Positions 42,823 through 52,122 are shown, numbered from the stretch's first letter. The stretch: DNA of 64,000 bases from Lyngbya sp. PCC 8106 (GCF_000169095.1 NZ_AAVU01000002.1:62001-126000); one strand, 5' to 3'. Numbers and translations: made by a program. The notes: generated from the sequence alone by a model not told the origin.

Positions 42823-45273
42823 ATGTCATATTTTTTTAAATTGATGAATTGGTCTATTTCTTCGATTGTTACGATTTGGGTGGGTGGAGTTGGACTTCTA
42901 GCTTTAGTCAGCTTCTGGTTAAATTTTTCTCTATTTTCGAGTGAATTTTTGCAGACATCTTTATCACTCCACCTCCCGATTTTATTCTCTTTTGTCCTGT
43001 TCAGTCTTGTTCTGAAATTGCTTCAGAATAGACAACAGCGACAAGGGTTTAAATCTATCACTCAATTGTGTAGTGTCCTAATTATTGCAATTGGATTCTT
43101 TACATTGAGTGAAGAGGTGCGAAACTGGAATTTTTATTTTGAACCGGGCTTAATTCAGGATCATCCCTCCTTATTCATTTTACGTGTTTTTTTACCTCTC
43201 TTTGAACAGTCAAGTTTCGTGTTGATTTTCTTGGCCATTGTGCTATTACTACTCATTCATAAAACCCCGAGTCGAATTAAAGTTGCTCAAATAATAACAA
43301 GTCTAGTTTTAGCCATTGAAACAACAAACTTAATCACATTTTTCTTGGACATTCCCTGCTTGGACTTTGGAATAGTTTTCTCTAACAGAGGAATACCTCT
43401 AAAAACGATTAGCTTTATTATACTCTGTTTGGGTCTACTTTGGATCTATCCCCATCGCGGTTTAATGAGAACTTTTACTCATCGTTCTGTTTTTGGGATC
43501 AGACCCTATTCTTTATTTATAGGAATCATTTTTCTAGTATTATTTGATAGGATTGTACTCGACTTACCGCAAAATTTACAACAAGAACAAGCATTTTTAT
43601 TAGGACTAAAAACAGTTCTAGAAATTTCAGTAATCTTAGGATTGGTTTACTGGACGAACAATCGCTTCTCTGCCGTTAATATTCGTTTTAAACGCTCAAA
43701 AAAACAACTTAAATACACTCGTCAAACCTTACAAACTTTACATCAAACTGTTGAAGATCAAGTGATTGAATGTCGTGATTATCAACAAATGATCGCTGCA
43801 CTTCAGCAGCAAGAGCAAGATTTTAGAGTATTGGTAGAAAATTCACCGGATATTATTTCTCGGGTAGATCGTCAATATCGCTTTTGTTATGTTAACCCTC
43901 AAGTTGAACGAGAAACAGGAATTCAGGCTTCAGATTGGATAGGGAAAACCGAGCTAGAATTGGGATTTTCTGAAGACATTGTTCTTCCTTGGCATCAAGT
44001 GATTCAGCAAGTGTTTGAGACGGGTAAAGAGCATTTATACGAAACAAAATTTCCCACCTCTGATGGAATATTCAAATATTGGCAATGTCGAATAGTTCCT
44101 GAATTTAACGCTCAAGGAATGGTTGAGTCAGTGTTAACGGCAAGCCGAGAAATTACCGAGGAAAAAATTGCAGAAGAAGCACTGAATCAATGCGTTCAAC
44201 ATGAAAAATTATTAGGAGAAATTAATGATCGTATTCGTCAATCTTTGGAACTCGATCAAATTTTAGCAACTGCTGTAACAGAAGTACAGCAAATTTTGCA
44301 AGTGGATCGGGTATTAATTTATCGGTTTAATCCTGATTGGAGTGGTACAATTATTACTGAATCAGTTGTGGCAGGTTTTAACTCAATTTTAAACAAAAGT
44401 TGCCAAGATTCCTATCTGGTTCAAACCCAAGGAGAAGCTTTTAGCCAGGGGAATATTCAAGTTATGAATGATATTTATACTGCTAACTTAACTCCTTGTC
44501 ATCAAGAATTACTCATTCAGCTTCAAATTCGAGCGTCTTTGCTATTACCGATCTTAATTTTTCCCACTCCTACTCAGTCTGAAGTCGTTCAGCAAAACGT
44601 TTGGGGTTTATTGGGAATTCATAGCTGTGTTGAACCCCGTCATTGGCAAACCCATGATATTGAATTCCTGAAACGTTTAACCGGAAAATTAGCGATTGCG
44701 ATTCAACAATCAGCCCTTTATGAAAAACTCCAAAATGTTAATCAAGAACTCAGCTATATGGCTCATTATGATCAATTAACTCAAATTGCTAACCGTCGTT
44801 ATTTTGATGAATATTTTGAGCAAGAATGGTCTCGAATCAGGCGAGAACAGGTGGCTTTATCGTTAATTCTTTGTGATGTTGATTATTTTAAACATTACAA
44901 TGATACCTATGGTCATCTGGCGGGTGATCAGTGTTTAGTACAAGTGGCTGAAGCGATTTCTCGGGGAGTTAAACGCCCAGCAGATTTAGTGGCTCGTTAT
45001 GGCGGAGAGGAATTTGTGGTGATTTTACCGAATACAAATATGGAGGGTGCTATTGAAGTTGTTCATTGCATTCAAAATGAAATTCTAGCATTAAATTTAC
45101 CCCATTCAACCTCACTTACCACGAAACAAATTACCCTCAGTTTTGGGATTGCTTGTGTTTATCCGGCTTCGAGGTCTTCGAGGTATGATTTAATTAATCA
45201 AGCCGATAAAGCACTTTATCAAGCAAAAGATGCTGGACGAAATGGTTATGCAATTATTGAGATTGAATCGTGA
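42823..45273 (+). CDS. Membrane-bound PAS-GAF-GGDEF diguanylate cyclase
   Basis: ATG 42823 gives 816 residues; a TTG 99 bp upstream in the same frame is possible. About eight membrane helices (1-290) form an unnamed sensor module. A PAS domain is at about 330-450, a GAF domain at about 470-640, and a GGDEF domain has GGEEF at 727-731, so it should make c-di-GMP. The helix before GGDEF (YDQLTQIANRRYFDE) is canonical. The GAF has Cys559-His560 at the bilin position and an Asp 30 residues before it. It lacks the Trp and Tyr found in the kinase at 117-3458 and carries a loop insertion, so bilin binding is uncertain. No EAL domain is present. Confidence 0.92.
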   Translation: MSYFFKLMNWSISSIVTIWVGGVGLLALVSFWLNFSLFSSEFLQTSLSLHLPILFSFVLFSLVLKLLQNRQQRQGFKSITQLCSVLIIAIGFFTLSEEVRNWNFYFEPGLIQDHPSLFILRVFLPLFEQSSFVLIFLAIVLLLLIHKTPSRIKVAQIITSLVLAIETTNLITFFLDIPCLDFGIVFSNRGIPLKTISFIILCLGLLWIYPHRGLMRTFTHRSVFGIRPYSLFIGIIFLVLFDRIVLDLPQNLQQEQAFLLGLKTVLEISVILGLVYWTNNRFSAVNIRFKRSKKQLKYTRQTLQTLHQTVEDQVIECRDYQQMIAALQQQEQDFRVLVENSPDIISRVDRQYRFCYVNPQVERETGIQASDWIGKTELELGFSEDIVLPWHQVIQQVFETGKEHLYETKFPTSDGIFKYWQCRIVPEFNAQGMVESVLTASREITEEKIAEEALNQCVQHEKLLGEINDRIRQSLELDQILATAVTEVQQILQVDRVLIYRFNPDWSGTIITESVVAGFNSILNKSCQDSYLVQTQGEAFSQGNIQVMNDIYTANLTPCHQELLIQLQIRASLLLPILIFPTPTQSEVVQQNVWGLLGIHSCVEPRHWQTHDIEFLKRLTGKLAIAIQQSALYEKLQNVNQELSYMAHYDQLTQIANRRYFDEYFEQEWSRIRREQVALSLILCDVDYFKHYNDTYGHLAGDQCLVQVAEAISRGVKRPADLVARYGGEEFVVILPNTNMEGAIEVVHCIQNEILALNLPHSTSLTTKQITLSFGIACVYPASRSSRYDLINQADKALYQAKDAGRNGYAIIEIES

Positions 45274-45275
45274 TT

Positions 45276-45566
45276 TTATAGAGAAACTTTAGATTTAGAT
45301 TGATAATCTGTTCTATTTAAAAGAGAAGAATCCTTGTTTGAGGAATTTTTAGGAGAATATAAACAAACTTCGACGAGCATTTCTAGATAAGATAAAGGAA
45401 GAATAATAAGGAAGAAAATTAGGGCTTTTAAAACAGAGAAAAAACGATTTTTAGAAGTTGATGGTAAGGGGTTAGACGGGGAAGGACGGAACGTTAAAAA
45501 TCCAGCTCGGAGAATTCCAACGGTTGTGACTAAAAGGATGAATGCAGACAATATCAGGAATTTCAT
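45276..45566 (-). CDS. Small hypothetical membrane protein
   Basis: A 96-residue frame with an N-terminal helix (LILSAFILLVTTVGILRAGFL) and a second hydrophobic helix (ALIFFLIILPLSYLEMLVEV), then a polar tail. It converges with the cyclase gene with a 2-bp gap. There is no clear ribosome site. The two-helix pattern supports a real small gene, but no family is recognised. Confidence 0.45.
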   Translation of the reverse strand: MKFLILSAFILLVTTVGILRAGFLTFRPSPSNPLPSTSKNRFFSVLKALIFFLIILPLSYLEMLVEVCLYSPKNSSNKDSSLLNRTDYQSKSKVSL

Positions 45567-45568
45567 AA

Positions 45569-45637
45569 GTTACGCTTGCGAATCTGACTAAACTGTTTCT
45601 ACTTCTAGTTTAGTCATTGAGAGTTGCGAAGTGTAAC
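45569..45637. repeat. Long stem-loop upstream of the small membrane gene
   Basis: GACTAAACT (45586-45594) and AGTTTAGTC (45607-45615) are exact complements. The outer flanks GTTACGCTT and AAGTGTAAC also pair with one mismatch. Two related palindromes, CCGTAGAATTACGG near 45638 and CCGTGAAATTACGG near 45681, follow. It could be a small interspersed repeat or a leader structure. Confidence 0.45.
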
Positions 45638-45761
45638 CGTAGAATTACGGAAATTAATCTGTGTGATATTCAGAAAAACCCGTGAAATTACGGATAACGA
45701 GAGTTCAAAATTCAACCCTAAAATCAGAGATTTAAAAGTTTGAACTTTGAACTCCTCAAAA

Positions 45762-47186
45762 CTAAACCTTTACACCAGAAGTCTGGGATGGTTCTGTGGG
45801 TTTTCCCTCCTCAGGGTTTCCCAGAACTCGGTTATAGATTTTAATGTACTCGTAGGCTGACTTTTCCCAACTAAAGTTTTGCCACATTCCTCGTTGTTGT
45901 AGCTTCCGCCAGTAGTCTTTGTAGCGATAAGCTTCTAACGCTCGGATCATTGCCGTTAGGAAGTCCATCGGTTCATAACGATCAAAACAGTAACCCGTAC
46001 CCGCCTCATTCATGGGATCGTTATAGAACACCGTATCCACAAGTCCACCTGTCCGACGAACAATCGGAACACAGCCATAACGCATCGCTAACATTTGGCT
46101 AATCCCGCAAGGTTCAAAGCGACTGGGCATGATCAAAGTATCACAACCGGAATAGATGCGTCGAGACAAGGCTTCATTAAACAGAATATGACTCGACATA
46201 CGACCCGGATAGCGAGATGCCATCTGCCACATTTGGGTTTCATAATAGCGATCGCCTGTTCCCAAAACCACAAGTTGGGCATCGGTATAAGACAGGAACT
46301 GATCCATAATTTGAATGACCAGATCGAGTCCTTTTTGTTCAACCAGTCGGCTGACCATCCCCACCAAAAACACACCCGAGTCTACGACTAACCCCAGTTC
46401 TTCTTGCAACGCTACCTTATTGGCTTTACGTCGTTCGACGGTATCGGCATTATAGTTTTCGACAATAAAGCGATCCGTTTCCGGGTTGTAGCTTTCGACA
46501 TCAATGCCGTTGAGAACACCTGAGAGCTTACCACTGACAAAGGAAAGTAACCCTTCTAGGCTTTCACCGTAAGCGGCAGTTTGAATTTGTTCGGCGTAGG
46601 TGGGAGAAACAGTTGTGACTTCATCGGCAAACTGGATTGCGGCCGCCATCACGTTATGACCTTCCATATACCAAGGACACCAGGTAATCCGTTCTAGGAA
46701 CCACCGCCAAGGCCCTTGATAAGCTAAATTGTGAACGGTGAAAATGGTTTTAACATCGGTCGTCTCGTTCATCCAAACCGGAATCATGGCAGTGTGCCAG
46801 TCATGGCAGTGAATCACATTCGGCTTCCAATAATTCCAGGTAAATTCAGCCGCACCATTGGAAAATAAGGTGAAACGCCACTCCTCATCTTCTCCGTAGT
46901 AGACACGACGGGGCATAAAGGAAGGATGTCCAAACAGGTAGAGTGGTACATCAGACTTAGGCAGCCGGGTTTCATAGACTGCAAACTTTTGATACATGGC
47001 TGTTCCCCACCAAATCGGTTCGGAGGGAATTTCCAGTTTATCGGGGAGAAAACCGTAATAGGGCATGAATACCCGTACATCGTGTCCCATTGCCCGCAGC
47101 ACTTTTGGTAAAGCGCCGACGACATCTCCCATGCCACCCACTTTAGCCAAAGGTGAGGCTTCAGCAGCTACAAATAGAATTCGCAT
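45762..47186 (-). CDS. glgA: Glycogen synthase (ADP-glucose, GT5)
   Basis: A 474-residue GT-B enzyme that extends alpha-1,4-glucan from ADP-glucose. The N-terminal MRILFVAAEASPLAKVGGMGD carries Lys15 and the KVGG ADP-glucose loop. HCHDWHTAMIPVW is the family block. SRFEPCGISQMLAMRYGCVPIVRRTGGL is the C-terminal donor-site signature. A linker ending in KPTEPSQTSG is present at the C-terminus. No other glg genes are adjacent. The start is unambiguous. Confidence 0.95.
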   Translation of the reverse strand: MRILFVAAEASPLAKVGGMGDVVGALPKVLRAMGHDVRVFMPYYGFLPDKLEIPSEPIWWGTAMYQKFAVYETRLPKSDVPLYLFGHPSFMPRRVYYGEDEEWRFTLFSNGAAEFTWNYWKPNVIHCHDWHTAMIPVWMNETTDVKTIFTVHNLAYQGPWRWFLERITWCPWYMEGHNVMAAAIQFADEVTTVSPTYAEQIQTAAYGESLEGLLSFVSGKLSGVLNGIDVESYNPETDRFIVENYNADTVERRKANKVALQEELGLVVDSGVFLVGMVSRLVEQKGLDLVIQIMDQFLSYTDAQLVVLGTGDRYYETQMWQMASRYPGRMSSHILFNEALSRRIYSGCDTLIMPSRFEPCGISQMLAMRYGCVPIVRRTGGLVDTVFYNDPMNEAGTGYCFDRYEPMDFLTAMIRALEAYRYKDYWRKLQQRGMWQNFSWEKSAYEYIKIYNRVLGNPEEGKPTEPSQTSGVKV

Positions 47187-47751
47187 GATTGACTTTGCGT
47201 TCCCGTACTATGCTTCGTAATATCACCATAGTTCCAAGTCGGCTCTGTTGTTGAGACTAAAACTTGGTTTGGATAGAGTTTTGATTTCTATCTGGGCAAA
47301 CTATACACCCTCGATCTCCTGACCCAATCGGTTCGCTTCTTCAATAATGGGCAGGCTCACTCTGTTGAGTTGATTACCTACTCACCGTTGTCCTTCAACA
47401 ACAGCGATCAAACTGAGGGGTTCGATCAAAATTCAGCCTTAGCAGCAGTCACCTGTGAGAAGACAGACTCTACCCCTCAATCAACGATTGTGGTCTGTTG
47501 GAGATTCTCAACGATTCTACCGTATTTCTTAACATTTCTAATGATTGGTTTTAATCGCCTCAGAAAGCGGACTGTTTGAATATTTTGATACAGTCGAGGA
47601 CAATTCAAGTCAGTTAGGCTAGACGGATTATAGGCGCCCTCTATTTCTTATTGTATGTTGGAAATAGGGTCGATTAATTTTGGGATCAGATCAACGAATA
47701 GCAATATTGTTTTTTCTGCCCTATTGACCATCATGTTTGAGGATTATCAAA
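47187..47751. other. Intergenic region without a recognised gene
   Basis: 565 bp between the divergent glgA and a secreted-protein gene. Only short frames without ribosome sites or coding-like composition occur. GAGG at 47739-47742 serves the downstream gene. It must contain both promoters, but no clear box could be assigned. Confidence 0.5.
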
Positions 47752-48333
47752 ATGCAACGAGACCAATTACTTAAATCTGGGTTTCAAAGGGTGTGTCATC
47801 GCAATTTATTCAATAACTGCAATCCTATCAATTTTTTATTTCTTTTAATAATTAGTTTTTTGAATAGTCCATTGCAGATGCAGATGGCGCGAGCTAATCT
47901 GACGAATGGGTTCCAACCCACGACTGTAGTTGCTCAGTCTTTTGAACAAGGAACAGGTTTTCTTGACAATGGGGTTTACCTCTATGGTCAATCTCCCCAA
48001 CGGGATCAAATAGGCCAAGCTTACATGGTGTTTGAGATCAACCAGGGTCGGATGATGGGTGCTTTTTATATGCCGCATTCTTCGTTTGATTGTTTTTGGG
48101 GAACTCCTCAAGGCAATGGGTTAGCTTTAACTGTTGTCGATACTTACACTCAGGAAACGCATCCTTATGAGATTGGCTTTAATCCCTCAGTTGTGGCTGC
48201 TTCCACTTCCGGGGGAGCCGATATGCGTGTTTCACTAGAGGGATTTTACCCGATTGAATCTGTAAGTCAAGCGGATCGTCAAATTTTAGAGACTTGTAAA
48301 TCAGATTTAAGTCAAAGAAAAGCGGGAAATTAG
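47752..48333 (+). CDS. Secreted hypothetical protein
   Basis: A 193-residue protein starting at ATG 47752, with GAGG nine bases upstream; a TTG 15 bp earlier is weaker. A hydrophobic segment (INFLLLIISFL region, about 23-37) and an LQMQMARA stretch suggest a signal peptide with an unusually long basic N-region. The mature part has GVYLYGQSPQRDQIGQAYMVFE and MMGAFYMPHSSFDCFWG, which look like a beta-rich domain. Two Cys residues (Phe-Asp-Cys-Phe and ETCKSD) could pair. No family is recognised. Confidence 0.65.
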   Translation: MQRDQLLKSGFQRVCHRNLFNNCNPINFLFLLIISFLNSPLQMQMARANLTNGFQPTTVVAQSFEQGTGFLDNGVYLYGQSPQRDQIGQAYMVFEINQGRMMGAFYMPHSSFDCFWGTPQGNGLALTVVDTYTQETHPYEIGFNPSVVAASTSGGADMRVSLEGFYPIESVSQADRQILETCKSDLSQRKAGN

Positions 48334-48520
48334 GCTGTAAACCTCCCATGAGGAGAGGGTTTGAGAAATTGGGGAGACTTTTTCCTGAATCTGTATATTT
48401 TTCTAGATTTTCTGACATTTGTTACTTTTTCTTCTCAATAGCCGGATCGGATTTCTGAGGAGGACGATTTATAGCAAGTCGCGAGTCGTCTATTTACAGA
48501 TCGCCATTGTAAGAAATTGC

Positions 48521-49273
48521 TCAAAGCCTTGCACTATAGGCATTTATCTCTTCTGTTCCCTGTTCCCTGTTCCCTGTTCCCTGTTCCCGCCCGCGTTGCG
48601 CTATAACTTTCGACTCCTTGAGTTGATCTAATACGTCTTGGAGTAAGTTGATCGCTTGCTCTAGTTTGTCTACAATTTCAGGAGTTGGGCAATTGCCTGA
48701 AATCGGTTGACTGGGAGTAGGGGTTTGAGTTTCTGGATTTTCTTGCAGTTGCGAGATATAACTGAGTAGATCCCGATCTCGTTTTAGCCATCCTTCTAGA
48801 AAGATTTCCTGAGAAGCGTTGACTTGAACTCGTTGGTAGCGATAATTAATCCGAGCTTGACAATAACGTTGGGCTGTTTCTAAGCTGTTATTCTGTTCTA
48901 AAGTGGCTTGGGTATTGGGGCCAAAACGTCCATCAATTACTAATCCCCCCAAGGCTTCTTGTAAAAATTCAAGGCTTCCTCTAACACTAAAATTAACGGC
49001 AGTATCAAAATGAACCACAGCCAGAGGTAAAATCATTAAGTCGGCTTTTGAGGGTTTCCAATACATCTCTAAGTAGACTTGTTCGACTTCCTCAGCAGTA
49101 ATATCTATAACTGATTTTAAAGGTAAACCTTGACGGCGAAGATAGGTGTCAAACGTGGCTTGGGTAATGCCATATTGAACAATACCGCCCAAATCTTGGG
49201 GATGTCCGCCCCCGCCTTCCCACTTCAGGGTAAACTGGAGGGCTGTCAAAAACGGATCAAGTTTTTCAGTCAT
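48521..49273 (-). CDS. GH108-type muramidase-like protein with repeat-encoded C-terminal tail
   Basis: A 250-residue protein. FTLKWEGGGGHPQDLGGIVQYGITQATFD matches the catalytic N-terminus of the GH108/ZliS-type N-acetylmuramidase fold, with Glu19 (K-W-E-G-G) as likely acid. EEVEQVYLEMYWKPSKAD follows. A peptidoglycan-binding-like segment (GGLVIDGRFGPNTQATLEQ) comes next. There is no signal peptide. The C-terminal coiled coil (EIVDKLEQAINLLQDVLDQLK) is followed by GREQGTGNREQGTEE, which is the direct translation of the heptamer array at 48554-48588. This tail is probably a recent, non-functional extension. Confidence 0.8.
   Translation of the reverse strand: MTEKLDPFLTALQFTLKWEGGGGHPQDLGGIVQYGITQATFDTYLRRQGLPLKSVIDITAEEVEQVYLEMYWKPSKADLMILPLAVVHFDTAVNFSVRGSLEFLQEALGGLVIDGRFGPNTQATLEQNNSLETAQRYCQARINYRYQRVQVNASQEIFLEGWLKRDRDLLSYISQLQENPETQTPTPSQPISGNCPTPEIVDKLEQAINLLQDVLDQLKESKVIAQRGREQGTGNREQGTEEINAYSARL
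48554..48588. repeat. Heptanucleotide array (TGTTCCC)5 inside a coding 3' end
   Basis: Five perfect TGTTCCC copies lie within the last codons of the muramidase-like gene (read on the other strand as GGGAACA). They are followed by a GC-rich CCCGCGTTGCGC segment. The array adds a repetitive REQGTGN-type peptide. Confidence 0.9.
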
Positions 49274-49361
49274 GTTGGGTGAGGAGTTAGAAAAGATATT
49301 GTTATCGTTCTTTCTAATTCCTCATTTTTCCCTCCTAATCCTTATAAAACAGTTTACACCG

Positions 49362-49506
49362 AAGGCGCTCATGCAAAAGGCGCTCATGCAAAAGGTGCTC
49401 ATGCAAAAGTAAATACTGTTCCCTGTTCCCTAAGATTGCAAACTTTGCTCTCGCCGGAAACCGCGCCGGGCCGCAAGGCAAGCGCTGTTCCCTGTTCCCT
49501 GTTCCC
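49362..49506. repeat. Compound tandem repeats between hemC and the muramidase gene
   Basis: Three copies of a 15-bp unit, GCGCTCATGCAAAAG with one variant, lie at about 49362-49409. They are followed by two TGTTCCC heptamers (49417-49430), a GC-rich CGCGCCGGGCCGCAAGGC stretch and three more heptamers (49486-49506). This fills the gap after hemC's stop codon. Confidence 0.8.
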
Positions 49507-49509
49507 TAA

Positions 49510-50475
49510 TTACTGCCGTTGAATCTCAGCGAAGATTTGATCTAAAATTTCTTTAGCGCCTTGTTCTCTCAAACGATGAGCGAGATCAATTCCTAACTGT
49601 TCGGCGTTGGTTGTTTCACCACTAACCGTATCTCGAATTAGGCGTTTTCCATCTAAACTGGCAACCATTCCAATCAGCGTCAGTTGGTTGTTTTCGACTT
49701 CGCTATTCACCCCGATGGGAACCTGACAACCGCCTTCTAATTCGCGTAAAAAAGCACGTTCAGCGTGACAACGTTGGGCTGTGGGGGTATGTTCTAAGAC
49801 TTTGAGGATTTCTAATATATTTTCATCCCCATCCCGACATTCTATTCCTAAAGCCCCTTGTCCGACTGCGTGTAGGGAGACATCAGGGGAAATGGTTTGA
49901 TGAATGCGATCGCCCATTCCCAAGCGTTTGAGTCCAGCTACTGCGAGAATAATGGCATCATAGCCGCCTTCATCGAGTTTTTCGAGGCGAGTGTTGAGGT
50001 TGCCGCGAATATCTTTAAATTCTAAATGGGGAAAATGGTGACGCAGTTGGGCGAGTCTCCGTAGAGAAGATGTCCCGATAACCGCACCTTGGGGAAGGGT
50101 TTCTAGTTGTTTGTCTTTGTGTCTTTCGTGAACAACTAAGGCATCTGCGGGGTTTTCCCGTTCGGTGACGCATCCTAACATTAATCCTTCGGGGAGATTT
50201 GTCGGAAGATCTTTGAGGGAGTGAACGGCGATGTCGGTGTCATGGTTGAGCATTCCGACTTCGAGTTCTTTGGTAAACAGTCCTTTATCCCCAATTTTAG
50301 CGAGGGCGACATCTAAGATTTTATCGCCTTGAGTAGACATGGTATGCACTTCAAATTCGATATCCGGGAAGTGCTTTTTGAGTTCGGCTTGCACCCAATA
50401 GGTTTGGACGAGTGCGAGTTGACTTTTGCGTGAACCGATCCGAACGGTTCGAGTGGGGGCAGATACGGTTGTCAT
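49510..50475 (-). CDS. hemC: Porphobilinogen deaminase (hydroxymethylbilane synthase)
   Basis: A 321-residue enzyme of tetrapyrrole synthesis that joins four porphobilinogens. VRIGSRKSQLALVQT is the N-terminal motif, VHSLKDLPT lies in domain 1, and GTSSLRRLAQL and DIRGNLNTRLEKL are the substrate-binding Arg loops. Cys250 (GGCQVPIG) is the dipyrromethane cofactor attachment site. The length is normal. It feeds chlorophyll, haem and bilin synthesis, and so the chromophores of the photoreceptor at 117-3458. The heptamer array begins 4 bp after its stop. Confidence 0.97.
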   Translation of the reverse strand: MTTVSAPTRTVRIGSRKSQLALVQTYWVQAELKKHFPDIEFEVHTMSTQGDKILDVALAKIGDKGLFTKELEVGMLNHDTDIAVHSLKDLPTNLPEGLMLGCVTERENPADALVVHERHKDKQLETLPQGAVIGTSSLRRLAQLRHHFPHLEFKDIRGNLNTRLEKLDEGGYDAIILAVAGLKRLGMGDRIHQTISPDVSLHAVGQGALGIECRDGDENILEILKVLEHTPTAQRCHAERAFLRELEGGCQVPIGVNSEVENNQLTLIGMVASLDGKRLIRDTVSGETTNAEQLGIDLAHRLREQGAKEILDQIFAEIQRQ

Positions 50476-50658
50476 GCTGTGTGCGATCGCTTGTTATCGT
50501 TGGTTTTTTGTCCATTCTTTAGCGTACCGCAACGGGGGACGTCGGTTGGTGTTTGCCGAAAAATTAGTAACTATCCTTAACACTTATCTGTTATCAGCCT
50601 TTATAGTGTAAGGAAAGCTGTATTTAACGTTTTAAATTGACATTCAGAGGAATTTAAC

Positions 50659-51585
50659 GTGGTTAAAACAGATAATGAGACGGTAGATAAATTTGCTCAA
50701 CTGATAGAAAATTTACCGAGTGATTCCTTTCTCAGCATTGATTTAACTGAAGATCAAAAGCAGTATTGGCATCAAATGAGAAAAAGTTCTATTTTTGTTG
50801 CAAAAGCTTTTAGAACTCAGTTTAGTCCTAAAGAATCTCTAGAAGCGTCTCGATTTGAGCAGTTTTGTGAACAGCAAGGTCTTGATCCAATTAAGCAAAA
50901 ATCTCTTATAGCAGTTGCTAAACATTATAAAATATTGTGGGAAGTTGTACAACTTGGGGAAGACTATGTTATGGTTTTTCACTTTTTACTCCCTTGTATT
51001 TTAGAGTTATGGAGTCAAGATAAATCCAACAAAAAAGCTGTCTTACTTCAAAGATTTATTTGGGAAATATCTCAGAAAGAATATACCTTTAATTCTCCCG
51101 AAGATTTATTTTGTGAAATCTTAATCGAAGACACAGATTTATTATTCAAAGACTGTCTAAAACCATACTATGATGTCTCAATTTATGAATCCAAAAAAAT
51201 CATAAACATACTCAAAAAATTGTTTATTAACTATAATCCGCTAAATAAAACACCATTCAATTTTGAAGATCCCCCTAAAAATTCGGAACAGAACTTAAAA
51301 GATTTTACGCATTATATCAAAAATCAACAAATGACCTATTCTTGGAAAGAATTAACTATTTTCTCATGCTGCATTTTAATGATATTTGAACCCAATTGGA
51401 GAAACAGAAATCTGATTAAGAAGTTAATAGAATATGGTAAATCTGTAATTGAACTAAGTTCTATCAGTTTCACTGCTTTTCGTAAACGTGAGTCACCAAC
51501 ATGGAAAAAACTTCACTCCTATCAATGGATGAACGGAGAAAGACTTTATGGCTGTGAGAAAGGTGGAACTTATTGCAAGCCTTAA
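50659..51585 (+). CDS. Hypothetical protein, all-helical, unknown function
   Basis: A 308-residue protein from GTG 50659, with GAGG about 10 bases upstream. It is rich in Lys/Glu/Phe/Ile and has no membrane segment or recognised motif. Helical repeats seem likely (for example IYESKKIINILKKLFINY and NLIKKLIEYGKSVIEL). Cys residues are scattered (FSCCILM, YGCEKGGTYC at the end), the last forming a C-x6-C tail. AT-richer codon use than hemC suggests an accessory origin. It is divergent from hemC. Confidence 0.65.
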   Translation: MVKTDNETVDKFAQLIENLPSDSFLSIDLTEDQKQYWHQMRKSSIFVAKAFRTQFSPKESLEASRFEQFCEQQGLDPIKQKSLIAVAKHYKILWEVVQLGEDYVMVFHFLLPCILELWSQDKSNKKAVLLQRFIWEISQKEYTFNSPEDLFCEILIEDTDLLFKDCLKPYYDVSIYESKKIINILKKLFINYNPLNKTPFNFEDPPKNSEQNLKDFTHYIKNQQMTYSWKELTIFSCCILMIFEPNWRNRNLIKKLIEYGKSVIELSSISFTAFRKRESPTWKKLHSYQWMNGERLYGCEKGGTYCKP

Positions 51586-51665
51586 CAAAACTTCACATCT
51601 GGATCACACTTATTCTATCGTCTATAAGTCCGTACTAAGTTGGAAGAATCAAGCCTAATCTCAAT

Positions 51666-51734
51666 AGCTTAACTATCTGTATATGCAGAATTAGCAGAGG
51701 TTAGACAGATATCTAACTTATATCCAGTTAAGCT
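51666..51734 (+). promoter_or_regulatory. Nested inverted repeat in the leader of the next small gene
   Basis: AGCTTAACT (51666-51674) pairs exactly with AGTTAAGCT (51726-51734). Inside, ATCTGT (51675-51680) pairs with ACAGAT (51705-51710). The structure ends just before the ribosome site GGAAGGGAG of the gene at 51748, so it could be an operator or a translation-control hairpin. Confidence 0.35.
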
Positions 51735-51747
51735 GGAAGGGAGTATT

Positions 51748-52026
51748 ATGAGTCTACCAAATTTTGCTGGAAATGTCGAGCAATCGGATTCGTTTGCTTT
51801 GGTTCCGTTGGTGTTAATTCCAATGAACATTGATGACTTCAAGCAGTTTTTGTCTGAATTCGGTCAACTTGTTCTCATTTCTAGTCAGGAATTTAAAGAA
51901 TTGAAAGAACAGATTAAACATTTGGAAATGCTTATCCGAACTAAAGATGAGAAGATTCAAGAATTAGAATGTTTACAAAATCATTATTTTAATGATGGGG
52001 ATGCAATTTGTAACTCTGAGTTCTAA
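51748..52026 (+). CDS. Small coiled-coil hypothetical protein
   Basis: A 92-residue protein. The N-terminus is neutral (MSLPNFAGNVEQSDSFALVPLVLIPM). A long coiled coil (about 42-78, FKELKEQIKHLEMLIRTKDEKIQELE) and a short acidic tail with two Cys residues follow. The ribosome site AAGGGAG is good, so it is likely expressed. No family is recognised. It lies just upstream of the first 76-bp repeat. Confidence 0.6.
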   Translation: MSLPNFAGNVEQSDSFALVPLVLIPMNIDDFKQFLSEFGQLVLISSQEFKELKEQIKHLEMLIRTKDEKIQELECLQNHYFNDGDAICNSEF

Positions 52027-52046
52027 AAAACGGAACTAATTTATTT

Positions 52047-52122
52047 GTAGGTTGGTGTTGAGTTTAGTTAACTCAATATTCTGAGAGGATTATTGGGTTT
52101 CACTTTGTTTAACCCAACCTAC
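52047..52122. repeat. 76-bp interspersed repeat, copy 1 (left of toxin-antitoxin operon)
   Basis: Begins GTAGGTTGG and ends CCAACCTAC, so the ends are inverted. The interior matches the copy at 53389-53464 in most positions (GTTGAG/GTCGAG, CTGAGAG, GGTTTCACTT). The same length and orientation in both copies suggest a small MITE-like element. A perfect CGACCTG/CAGGTCG hairpin follows at 52122-52160. Confidence 0.8.

Noticed and set aside
47370..47579. 69-codon frame between glgA and the secreted protein gene
   Set aside because: No ribosome site, irregular composition and no domain.
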